Shown here: in pieces, positions 48,201-57,301 of the stretch
Numbering within the stretch: position 1 is the first letter of the stretch
Layout of the letters: each line of letters starts with the position of its first letter
Assembly (NCBI RefSeq): GCF_018143015.1
Contig: NC_054746.1
Span: 26,054,464-26,118,463 of the forward strand
Reading direction: 5' to 3'
DNA: 64,000 bases
DNA from: Lytechinus variegatus
Taxonomy: Eukaryota > Echinodermata > Echinoidea > Temnopleuroida > Toxopneustidae
Made by a program: the position numbers and the translations under genes
Notes under the pieces: generated by a model
What the model was told of the DNA's origin: nothing
Databases searched by the model: none
Seen by the model: the letters and a program-made list of their open reading frames with translations, nothing else

Positions 48201-51200
48201 AGAGCTTTCAGTAAGATGGCTGCTCCACCTAGCCAGTATGGAGGTGGAGGAACAAAGACGGTAGGAATGTTCTCTAAACTCATGAGCACAGGATCCAACT
48301 TTGTCATGGAAGGTGTCAAGAACTTCGTGGTCAAGAAACATGTGAGTAGATATATATCAACTCAGAGCTATTATTATTCGTAATGAATGTGAATCCCTCC
48401 CCCCCCCCCTTTTTTTTTGTCTCGCCTGAACAAAGTTCGGCAGAGATGTAGCAATCACTTTACCTGTTGGTCTGTTTGTCTGTTACAAAAATGTCAAAGT
48501 TTTTGCTCAACTTTCCAACTTGCTCTCATTACTTATTTCTGTATCAATTATGTCCATACTTGTTACATATGATCCTTGTGTAATACCATAGGTGAATTTA
48601 TGAGAATGGTGGGGTCAAATGTCATCTAGGGGTCAAAATGTCAAATGATATGAGGTCATGTCCATCCTTTTAAGAAGTTTTTGTCAACTTATTCTCATTT
48701 CGTTATTTCTTCATCAATTTTAATCACACTTTTTTCAAATGATTCTTGGATAATACCACATGTGTGGCCATGAGGATGATGGGGTCAGGGATCATCTAGG
48801 GGTCAAAAGGTCAAGTTTTTGTTTAACTTGCTCTCATTTCTTTATTTTTGCATCGATTGTGTTCACACTTGGTACCTATAATACATGAAGGTCCATGAAG
48901 TTGATAGGTTCAAAGGGTCATATTGCATATTTTATTGATTCTGAAATCTGGCAAGACTCGTAGATCATGAACAACCTTGTTGTTTGTTTCATTCATAACG
49001 TTACTTATTTATTTGTTTTTCTTGACCTAGAACCTTCCTGTTACGAGGGTTGTGGATTCTCTAATGGAGCTGAAATCAAATACAGTAAGTAGAATTTATT
49101 TAGCGATATGGAATGATTTAGAAACTACAAAATATATCAGCTTTTATTTTCTTGGATTCGATTTCATGAAAAGATACAGAGGATCATATTTGCATTAGAA
49201 AAAGTGATTTTATTGTACTTTCCATATTCTGTAATTCAATTCAAAATTTCCTCTCTTTTCTAACTTACAACTTATGTTACCATTATATTGGAATTTCTCT
49301 TGTAATTCTAAATTGCGAGACAAACAATAGTCCTCTATGTTGACATATACTGACACTACATATAGCACTATATTGGCAATGTGTTTTCAATTGTAAATTT
49401 TTTGACAGAAAGTTGAATGATTGTTGTTCAGTACCTGTATATACTTCATTCACTTTCGAGGCTTTTTGATAAGCTTTTTTATCTTGTTCATTAATATATA
49501 TTTGATTTTTTTTCTTTTTTACTATCTGTTTCAAATTTGTTTTTTATATGCATTGCATTTCCATTTGTTTTTAGGAAACAGATGATTACAGATATTTTGA
49601 CCCTAAACTTCTAAGAATGACTGACAGGTATGTATATGTAGATGATAAACTCACTGAATTTTCACTTTTGATTGTAATAAGCACTCTAAATCTTTTACAT
49701 TGTTGTTTAACAATATGTTAGAGAAGGAATAATAATTATCCATGAGGTCAAACATTGAGAATGAGATCTCCTTTTTCTTCAAGACTTGTTACAGTTTTGC
49801 AATTCCTATAACAAGGTTACTATTAGCCAATGAAATTGAATGATTTCAGTAGCTTTCAACTTCAAGTGTTATATCAAATTCATTATTATAGCAAGTTTTA
49901 GGAAACAGGTGTCAGATTTTAATATTCTTTAGAAAGAAACTAGGATTTTTAATCATACCATGACTAGATTATTACAGTGATAAAGTGCACAAGCAGACTA
50001 ATCAACACTACAGAAAGCTATTATGATTCTTGTATTATGATTTTTCTTTATTATTTAGCTCTTCCATCCCTCGGACCAAGACCCCATACCAAGAAGCCAT
50101 TGTGTTTGTAGTTGGAGGAGGAAATTATATAGAATACCAGAATCTATTAGACTATGTCAAGGTAAAGTTCTTTTTCTTTAAGTTGGGGTTGAATGTCAGA
50201 ACTGTATTCCAAAGAATTAGGATTGGTCCAATCAATCTAGATGATAGAATGCCAGTGAAATCATCATCAAGAATGTATAAGTCGATTTATAATAATAGTA
50301 TAGGGTATTTATATTGCGCACATATCCACCTTGTTAGGTGCTCAAGGCGCTCCTATATTACCCGGCTAAGCTAGGCGTTCATAGCGTACACAGCTTTTTA
50401 AGGAATTACTTCCTACCGGTACCCATTTACCTCACCTGGGTTGAGTGCAGCACATTTTGGATCAGTCTCTTGCTGAAGGAAATTACGCCATGGCTGGGAT
50501 TCGAACCCAGGACCCTCTGTTTCAAAGTCTGAAGACTAATCCACTGGGCCACAATGCTCCACTTAAAGTGTTCTCTCTGATAAATGCTTGTGCATGCATA
50601 ATTTGCAGGGGTCCCTTTTTTTACAAAGAGACTGTGCACATGCCTCCCAGATGGAAAAATTATGACAAACGTGTAGATGGCTTTTCACAGTTCAGATTGA
50701 TTGGATCAATCACATAAGACAGCGCCCTGGGATCTTTATTATACTGAAGCAATCCCAATTATGAAATGTCTAGAATGTATTTCTATGAAATTTTGCCCGG
50801 AGGAAGAAATTATTTTGTAAACTGTATAAAACATTGAAAACTCAATTTCAGTTGATGCACCACCTACTTCCATTTGTTAAAATAAGGAAATATAGAAGCA
50901 CCAAAGCTCTTTTGAACTTTGAGACTCGTCATCATTGAAGTTTTTTAAAATATTTTATCTTTTTTCATTTATGTGTTTGCTTTGAAATAGAGTAAATCAA
51001 GCACCGGAAGCGGAGGCAAGAAGATAACGTATGGCTGCAGTGAAGTGCTAAATTCTGCACAGTTTATGAAACAGGTAAATTCAAGTATTCTTGATACTAT
51101 ATCTGTAACCTTTAAGCATCCCACTTACATCAATGCACAATCATGCAATTAACTTGAATGGTTATGATCATCAATTTGAATTTCTTATTTGCATTTGTTT

Positions 51201-51548
51201 CTGAAAAAAAGTAGTTGCCTATTACTGAATAACCTGTAATGGATTCTGTCCTGTTAGGGGTAACATGCAAATAATACCCTGTAGTAAAGTTTCTTTTTTA
51301 GACTTTTTTACCATTATTCAGTCAACAATTTGAAAACACTGGTAACATAGGTTTCAAGGAGATACCATAATCTCAGACTTGCGCGAATGTTTCAAGAAAC
51401 TGCCCCCAAATTATGATTTTAGTAATACGAGGACAGGCCTTGCACTTCTCATTTTGTTTTCTTGAATGTTCAGTTGTAAGAAGTATATTATTCTGTATTT
51501 TTTTCTCTTCTTTCCCCTCAGATCACTTTACTTGGAGAGGAGCATTGA
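36261..51548 (+). CDS. SCFD1: SCFD1/Sly1, Sec1/Munc18-family ER-Golgi trafficking protein (21 exons)
   Basis: Exons: 36261-36291, 40228-40298, 41146-41234, 41626-41716, 41980-42102, 42719-42806, 43107-43252, 43410-43495, 44383-44482, 45218-45357, 45985-46075, 46422-46495, 46688-46769, 47159-47323, 47862-47941, 48203-48341, 49031-49084, 49575-49627, 50059-50161, 50991-51074, 51522-51548. All junctions are GT-AG and in phase, giving 638 residues; human SCFD1 is about 642. Highly conserved segments include [128 protein letters not shown] and [12 protein letters not shown]. Known role: binds the ER-Golgi syntaxin (Sed5/syntaxin 5) and promotes SNARE assembly. Start: the ATG at 36261 gives [10 protein letters not shown], aligning with human SIRERQ. 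However, a good acceptor (TTTTAG, 36211-36216) precedes it, so exon 1 may continue upstream as 5' UTR or a little coding sequence. There are no breaks or frameshifts. Confidence 0.96.
36721..38393. mobile_element. 1.67-kb non-autonomous DNA transposon with 8-bp target duplication in SCFD1 intron 1
   Basis: Inverted termini CTAGGTATGTGAC (36721) and GTCACATACCTAA (ending 38393) are flanked by the identical 8-mer TTATAGTA at 36713-36720 and 38394-38401. The interior is mostly A-rich low-complexity sequence (37250-37900). The right ~480 bases are much richer in GC, including a duplicated word (TATTCCCMTTTCAAAAGCAA, 37707 and 37876). Lys-rich open frames in the A-rich part are not considered genes. 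The 8-bp duplication suggests the hAT group. Confidence 0.8.
38618..38778. repeat. GC-rich 161-bp near-perfect palindrome
   Basis: The arms (about 38618-38692 and 38704-38778) are reverse complements from CCAGAGGGCTCCCGGCCGCG to CGCGGCCGGGAGCCCTCTGG. Only about three mismatches separate them, around a short GAAAACTACAC-like centre. Each arm contains CGTACGTGCATTTTACCATA and CCTCACRGAGAAGCG. The composition contrasts sharply with the AT-rich intron around it (SCFD1 intron 1). Overlapping frames on both strands encode the same peptide because of the symmetry. Confidence 0.85.
45385..45646. mobile_element. MITE of the 'TTACAAAGAGTTRCGATTGATC' family (copy 3)
   Basis: The left end GGGCCCCGTCTTTCAAAGAG and the right end (CTCTTTGTAAGACAGGACAC) are inverted. 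The interior matches 12000-12269 in the reverse sense: CCAGCAACGTCAACATCTA, TTTTCTTGAAAATTCA and CTCTTTGTTTACAAA. It lies in the SCFD1 intron 45358-45984. Confidence 0.8.
46130..46312 (-). mobile_element. Headless copy of the tRNA-derived SINE body
   Basis: The right part (TATCCATTTAACACCTGGGT, then AAATGTGGATAAGTGCCTTG and CCAAAGG) corresponds closely to the body of the SINE at 7070-7375 (about 7236-7290). No tRNA-like head with A and B boxes follows, so the copy is truncated or the head has been lost. It lies in the SCFD1 intron 46076-46421. Confidence 0.55.
46507..46577. repeat. (TGATGA)n microsatellite
   Basis: Imperfect TGATGATGG repeats over about 70 bp, starting 12 bases after the SCFD1 donor at 46496. 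Confidence 0.8.
48415..48985. mobile_element. GGTCA-rich tandem-unit element (Helentron-like), SCFD1 intron 16
   Basis: The element starts after a T-run with GTCTCGCCTGAACAAAGTTC; its first ten bases resemble the left end of the 23660-24757 element (GTCTCACCTG). Two and a half tandem units of about 138-177 bp follow. They begin AGTTTTTG at 48499, 48676 and 48814, and contain CTCATTWCKTWATTTC, GGATAATACCA and GGGGTCAAANNTCATCTAGG words. The right end (GATCATGAACAACCTTG before TTGTTTG) also resembles the CTTG/TT end of the other family. Clear subterminal inverted repeats were not found. A DR2-type pair GGGTCA-AA-AGGTCA lies at 48800-48813. No protein is encoded. Confidence 0.6.
50185..50735. 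mobile_element. MITE of the 'GATTGGTCCAATCAAT' family interrupted by a SINE
   Basis: The left part (about 50185-50307) has CCAAAGAATTAGGATTGGTC and AATCAATCTAGATGATAGAATGCC. The right part (about 50563-50735) has TTTACAAAGAGACTGTGCAC and ends TTGATTGGATCAATCACATA then AGACAGCGCCCTGGG. These resemble the two ends of the MITE copies at 12000-12269 and 45385-45646. A SINE (50308-50562) separates them, so the SINE inserted into the MITE. It lies in the SCFD1 intron 50162-50990. Confidence 0.55.
50308..50562 (-). mobile_element. tRNA-derived SINE
   Basis: On the reverse strand the element begins at about 50562 with a tRNA-like head: A box TGGCCCAGTGG and B box GGGTTCGAATCCC (50489-50501). The body contains ACCCAGGTGAGGTAAATGGG and GGTACCGG, and the tail GCGCAATATAAATACCC is near 50308. 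The head is better preserved than in the SINE at 7070-7375. The anticodon region and lack of a clean cloverleaf argue against a functional tRNA gene. Confidence 0.85.
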
Positions 51549-52156
51549 AAGAGATGTGTACCTTCAAAGTTTCATTCATATGGATGATGTAATGAAGACA
51601 ACAACAGACATTGTGAATTTAAGATATTTATTGGAAATTTTATGCATTCTTGCAATTACAATTTAAAGGCAATATGCCACAGCGGCTTTACCAGCACCAG
51701 TCAGAGTCCTTAACTACTGATATTTTTCCTGTATATCCAGGGTGTAGCGTTTGGATCATGAAGTTAGAAATCTTTTGATATTAACAATGAGAGCTATGAA
51801 TAGTTTACTGCTACTCTATACCATCTTAGACCAGAATATCTGCAGAGAAACGAAATGCTTACAGGGCAATTCCATTAAATAATCAACCTTTTGTACATTC
51901 AACCTCCATTTTTCTCAAGTTTTACTTCACTTCATAAACTGACCAAGTGATGGTAATTTGAGAGCATTACAGACTGTCAAAAGAACCAGAAGTCAGAGAC
52001 AGAAAATTTTATTAAGGTTTCACATATATGGGGTCGGACATGTATATTTTATGGAATCGCACTATAGCATGCTTCTAAGCATTCCTGAATTTCAACAAAC
52101 TTAAGGCGAAATGTACATCATTGATTTAACCAAACTTTGTGATATCAGTGATCGTC

Positions 52157-52334
52157 TTATGTGAGGATATTAGCATTGATCTTCTATCAGGATCTATACA
52201 GCTACATGGATATACTCTGGTATGAATATTCTTGAATGCTATTAAAAGGTAGCATTCAAGAATATTCATACCAGAGTATATCCATGTAGCTGTATAGATC
52301 CTGATTGGAGATTGATGCTAATATCCTCACATAA
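52157..52334. repeat. 178-bp near-perfect palindrome (fold-back)
   Basis: Arms 52157-52240 and 52250-52334 are reverse complements, from TTATGTGAGGATATTAGCAT to ATGCTAATATCCTCACATAA. The central ~60 bases of each arm (GGATCTATACAGCTACATGG onward) match exactly, with a tiny AAAA-containing loop. The sequence is AT-rich and non-coding. It resembles the palindromes at 2218 and 38618 in form but not in sequence. Confidence 0.85.
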
Positions 52335-52784
52335 AAGAAATTCACTTATTGCAGATAGGCCTATCCTGATTCCTTTGCAACATGCAGTTCAATCTCAACT
52401 CAAGCAAAAATGAATTCTGACCAATATACAGTCAGTGTGCTTATTTTCTGTTTAAATTCTTGTGTATAGGTTCATTTTGTTCTCTAATTGTATGCCACCT
52501 GTTTATTTTACAAATTGTGAAGTAAGATACTATGTTTAATCCAATTCTTGTTGGGATCTCGAAGAAAATATTGCATGCTATTATCGTATTCAGTATACTC
52601 AGTGCACATGATCCGTTACACTTTTTGAACTGCATAGATTTTGTATGAATGATTTTACCTCTCTGTGGTAATCATAAAGTAAAGTAGAAGTATTACCACA
52701 ATACTTGAATTGCAGGTTTTAACAAGTTTACCCATATATAGATCACCTGTTCATCATTTTGTGTATATAAGATTGTCCAGTTAC

Positions 52785-52790
52785 AATAAA
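52785..52790 (+). promoter_or_regulatory. Candidate polyadenylation signal for SCFD1
   Basis: AATAAA lies about 1.24 kb after the SCFD1 stop codon. A second candidate is at 55617-55622. No closer canonical signal was noticed; which is used is unknown. Confidence 0.25.
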
Positions 52791-53772
52791 CCCATAATGC
52801 TTGAACAATAGGAATTACTGCATTTGATATTCTCAGGATTCTCATTTGAATTTGAAAAGGAGCCTCCATCGGCAGATACCTCTTCATATGTTGATCAAGT
52901 TGCCAAAGAACCCTAGTAGCTGAATTTGTTTGGAATTGGCAGTTCAGACATTTTAGCAGTGGCTCATGGGGGGAGGAGGGGGGGACAGGCTGTTTTGTTA
53001 TGTGATAATGTATTTATTGGAGGCTATTGCAATTTACCCCTTCTAAATTTATGAAATACTGGCTATACTACCCAATAATGGATGACTGCAGCTTTAACCT
53101 ATGCCATCTTATCATTCATGAAATTAATGCTTGCTTAAATGATTTATGAAATGTTTGTGATCTATTTATTATTTTTTATATGAAATAACCTCTTGCATTT
53201 TGCTCTCATTATTAATGTTTGAACCAATTAGTACCAATATAGTTGATAATAATTTATTCAATAATTTATTTTTCCATAGAAGTTTAACTGATCATCGACC
53301 CAATATTTTTAAAGAAAATTAAGCAAATGGAAGTTCTCTACCCCAATAAAAGCAATGTAGATAAATTCATTATCTAATAATCATCTGTAGCAATGAAATT
53401 GAACTTTGTCCCCACTTGGTTGATAGCATATCATTAACATGTTAACGTGACATAGAACATGTGAATGGTTCACCTTTGTTCACATGGTTATATGTTATTG
53501 TAAGTTTTTTTTTTCATGTCAATCACATTCCATTGACAAGTTCAAGATTCAAGCCTTTGTACACAGTTTGATTTTTATTTGATACAAATTTTCAATAGAG
53601 CCTAGCCCAAGTTGTCTTGGGCATAGGGCACATGGAGTTAAAAAAAGAAGACAGTCGAGCTTGCTTAAATCACCCTCATATAAGGTAAACTTTGGCATAG
53701 TTTTGTTGTGTTTGTTTTTTAAGAGTTTGATTTGAAAGTTCAAGTTATAAACATAAGTCCCTGCATGAAAAC

Positions 53773-53916
53773 CAGGGTCATCATAATGCAAAGGTTTGTG
53801 ATTAATCATAAGATGGAAATGGCTGATAAAGAGACAATTGCTCCATGTGCATTACAAATCAGACCTTTTGTTTCGATTTTGCAATATATTGCAAACCTTT
53901 GTGTTACATTGCCCTG
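53773..53916. mobile_element. Short MITE of the 'CCCGTAACACAAAG' family (copy 3)
   Basis: The left end CAGGGTCATCATAATGCAAA is a decayed inverse of the right end TTTGTGTTACATTGCCCTG. The pair GCAAAGGTTTGTGATT and ATTGCAAACCTTTGTG closely matches the copy at 54771-54934. It ends 20 bases before the GC-ended element at 53936. Confidence 0.6.
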
Positions 53917-53935
53917 TGGGAGTTTGACTGTAATG

Positions 53936-54480
53936 CCCGGGGGGGGGGGGGGGCCACTTACATTGAGGAGTGGATACCATTCGCGACCAAAAAAACACGT
54001 AAAAAGGATGTCTTTTTCACGATAGGGCACGTTACGTATGTAACGTGATAAGGGTGTCAAAAACACAAAAATAATGAAAAAAGGGTATCTATTTCGCTAG
54101 GAAAATTACGTGTTTAGGGTCGAATCTGCGGGGATTATAAAACAAAATCAAAATGTTTTATAAAGGATGTCCTTTTTGCCCCAACACTTCGTGTTTAGAG
54201 TCCGATTTGCGCGAGGTGTAGAAAACAAAATAAGGTAAAGCCGACGACCGAAGGACTCGTAACAATAAAACATTCCTGTACTTGTTTAGGGGTTCATTTC
54301 AGAGAACATTTGCCAAGAGTATCATTTTGTTTCCAATACTCGTTAAGGGTAAGGTTTCACACGCCAATACTTGTTTAGGGGTTCATTTTCAGAATATGGA
54401 AATTACGTGTTTAGGGTACTTTTCGAGACCCCATGGTCGCGCATGGTATACCACTCGTGAATGGAAGTGGCCCCCCGGGC
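53936..54480. mobile_element. TIR element with CCCGGGGGG...CCACTT ends and GTTTAGGG sub-repeats
   Basis: The left end is CCCGG, a G-run, then GCCACTTACA. The right end is GAATGGAAGTGG followed by CCCCCCGGGC. These are inverted. The 545-bp interior repeats a loose unit containing (A)CGTGTTTAGGGT or TTGTTTAGGGGTTCATTT at about 54108, 54190, 54282, 54370 and 54408. It has no coding capacity. The homopolymer ends are common in marine-invertebrate MITEs; the superfamily is not assigned. Confidence 0.7.
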
Positions 54481-54770
54481 TGTATAGTTATGTTACCTGA
54501 GGCTTATGACAATGAGAAGAATATACTTGATATACTGTAGCTCACAATGCTGAAGGGACATTACAATATAGTGATAAAATAGTGAAATAATAGTCGACTC
54601 GGTGGTGGCTTTTCTGGATATATCTTTCTTGAACAAAACAAACCAGATATAAATAGCCATGTCGTAAGGTATGAATTTTTTTCTTATACCTCCACCAAAG
54701 GAGGCATTATGTTTTCAGTCATCTCTACAGAACACACTGTCCAAGTATACATAATGGAGTGGTGATGATC

Positions 54771-54934
54771 AGGGCTCCGTAACAAAGATTAGCGATCAAT
54801 CGCTAAATGAACTGACCAATCAATATCAATGTTACATGCATATTTGGTTTAAAATACTGACCAGGTCACCAGGGACCAATCAGTGCGCTTTTATATTTGC
54901 AATCCATCGCAAACCTTTGTGTTACGGAGCCCTG
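54771..54934. mobile_element. Short MITE of the 'CCGTAACAMAAAG' family (copy 4)
   Basis: The left end AGGGCTCCGTAACAAAGATT and the right end (inverted, CTTTGTGTTACGGAGCCCT) form the clearest terminal inverted repeats among the four copies. The interior begins GCGATCAATCGC and ends GCAATCCATCGC. It has no coding capacity. Confidence 0.8.
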
Positions 54935-55714
54935 ATTAGGTAATGAGTCAGGAGGTCACAGTTCACAGAGCCTTTTCCATGATACATTTAAATACCTTTT
55001 TCGTGTGATAACTGGAGGATGTCTTGAGGGATTAATTCCAAATTTGGCTTGGGTGTGCATAATGGCATAAAATTATGTAAGTAGCAGTGATCTGATTTAA
55101 TTTGGGCATCCCAAGGCCAAAGGTCACAAGTCATCATTTGAACATGTTTAGAAGATAAGTGTGTGATGTATAATTGATCTGACAGTCTTGGGGGCATATA
55201 TGTTTACTGCCTGAATTTTACAATCCATCAAATCTTCTACATGAACCATTTTGGAGGAAGGGTGAGCAGACACTTTCCCCACCTGTATCTCACTGTGACC
55301 ATTTGATTCTCAAAGAAATCTTAGCATTTCTGAGCAGATTCCATAGAAATTCCATGAAAATTTATCCACATGGTATGGAAATTTGTCATATGTCTGAAAT
55401 AAAGTATGAATTTGTTGCTGTAAAACACATTTTGGTGATGATAGTGTGCAGCATTTGACCTCTTGATTTTCAATCACTTCTTTTGGAGAAGTGATCAGTG
55501 TAATCTCACTACTGGAATGGGGTAGAAGTCAAGAAGTTTGTTCAATGTGCATCATATTATATAATTACTGACTTAATTGTATTTTTCTTGCTGTATATAG
55601 CTACTACATGTATATGAATAAAATCTATGTGTGATATCAAAGTTTTGGATCTAGTATATTTAAGCGTTATGTAATAAATTAAGATTTGATGTAGGGTATA
55701 AGAAGGTGCTTTAA

Positions 55715-55830
55715 GGAATAATGAATGAATATATATATGAATGAATATACGAACGAATGAATATACGAACGAATGAATGAAAGAAAGAAAGAACGAATGA
55801 ATGAATGATGAAAAAAGAATGTCTGGATGA
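55715..55830. repeat. GAATGAATATACGAAC simple repeat
   Basis: Imperfect tetranucleotide and 16-bp repeats (GAACGAATGAATATAC) over about 115 bp. Reverse-strand open frames here are translations of the repeat. Confidence 0.8.
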
Positions 55831-57033
55831 ACAATGAATGAAAGAATGAATTAAAGCATATTTGTTCATTCTTATGAAATTTTTAAAAATGAAAGAATGA
55901 ATATATAAAGCATATTTGTTCATTCTTATGAAATTTTTAAAAATGAATAGTGATTTCACAACAGGTTTTGAATAGGAATTCGAAAAAAAAGAGATGGAGA
56001 TATCTGAGTCTAAAATATCCAGCAGTTGTGTAAAAGATTCAAATAAAAGTTCAGAAGATTATTTCAAAGATTATCAGGCGTAAGCTTTTCTACTTTTTGA
56101 GATCCAAGGGCCTATAAGTAGATGAAAAAAATAGAAATATATATTGTAAAATAGATAAAAGAGATAGGTTTAGGGGGTGGAGATAACATGAAAGAGAGAC
56201 AAGGAAAGAGAGCGGTGACAAAAGAGGAAGTGTGGTTGACGTAGATAGAAGGGGAACTTGATTATTGTATAATAAGGAAATCGCGAGACCCAGATTAAAA
56301 CCTTTCCTAAGATAACTTTACCAAACACGCTATTTGAAAACCATACTAAAAATTCATTTAGACCTGTATAAGAAATTTGATTTTTATTCATTTCATGTCT
56401 TATTACTTTTATTATATTATCCATAGTTTCATATTTCCTTAGATTTGCATTTTCTCTTCATTTCTATAATCCGTTTCCTTCAGATTTTCCCTTTCATCAT
56501 TTTTTTTGTGTGAAATATTTCTACTATTTCCCCGTCTTTTGCTTCCTTTCCTTCTAGAGCTCCCTTATCATATCTGCTTATCTGTTTCCGTTCCTTTGCT
56601 TGCATGTATCCCCATTGTGTGTTTTGATTTATCTTCATTTTTATTTCTTTGGCCAAGTCAAAGCCGGAGTCAAAGTTTGGGGGGATGTCACGGCATATGC
56701 CTATGTGTCGCCGCTATATAGACCGCCTAAGCTTTTGATATCAGTAGACCTGCAAAATAAGTACGAAATGTGGGCATAACATTCAATGAATATCACACTC
56801 AATAAAGAATGATCATCCCCCGGATCATCTTAAAAGAGTTATAATATTTGAAGAAAAAAATATATAGGCCCCTCGTAGGCCCTATAGATTTGAGGGCTAA
56901 AAGTCAAAGTGATGCTAGCTACCAAAACCAAAGGCATCCACCGGCATCCATATACCGGAAGTAATCATGAGACCTATATCACGGATATGCACGCATAAAA
57001 AAGTACCAGTTCGTGCACGGTGCGCATGCCATG

Positions 57034-57176
57034 CCTAGTCTGCTATGCAGACTCTGAATGGCTCATGAGGTAGGATCTGCTATTGGTTTGCGAAGCAAAC
57101 CAGCCTGAAAGGACGAGCGTAGCGAGCCATTTCAGACTTCTGCAGCCTCAGTAGACCTAGTCTGCTATGCAGACTC
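57034..57176. repeat. Duplicated short palindrome cluster
   Basis: The 21-mer CCTAGTCTGCTATGCAGACTC, of which GTCTGCTATGCAGAC is a perfect inverted repeat around a central A/T, occurs at 57034-57054 and 57156-57176. Between them lie other short hairpins: TTTGCGAAGCAAA (57087-57099) and GAGCGTAGCGAGC. The arrangement looks like the end of an unrecognised element. Confidence 0.55.
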
Positions 57177-57301
57177 GTTGAATCAGCTAAGGTACACACA
57201 CTGCAGATGTGGGTCTACATTTGTAGACTATGCCATGCCCGATATCGTATCGGTACGAGAGATTTGGATGCGGTCACATCATATCATCGGTATGTGAAAA
57301 A

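Larger units (their letters stand above)
51549..57293. other. SCFD1 3' flank and intergenic spacer before the 57.3-kb transposon
   Basis: No exon was recognised. The SCFD1 3' UTR occupies the first part. A palindrome (52157-52334), two short MITEs (53773-53916, 54771-54934), a GC-ended TIR element (53936-54480) and simple repeats (55715-55830) are listed separately. A duplicated ~45-bp AT-rich unit (AAGCATATTTGTTCATTCTT) occurs at about 55855 and 55908. From 56000 to 57000 nothing specific was seen. Confidence 0.5.

Noticed and set aside
50430-50562. Possible tRNA gene on the reverse strand
   Set aside because: It is continuous with a SINE body and tail, and no intact acceptor stem pairing was seen.
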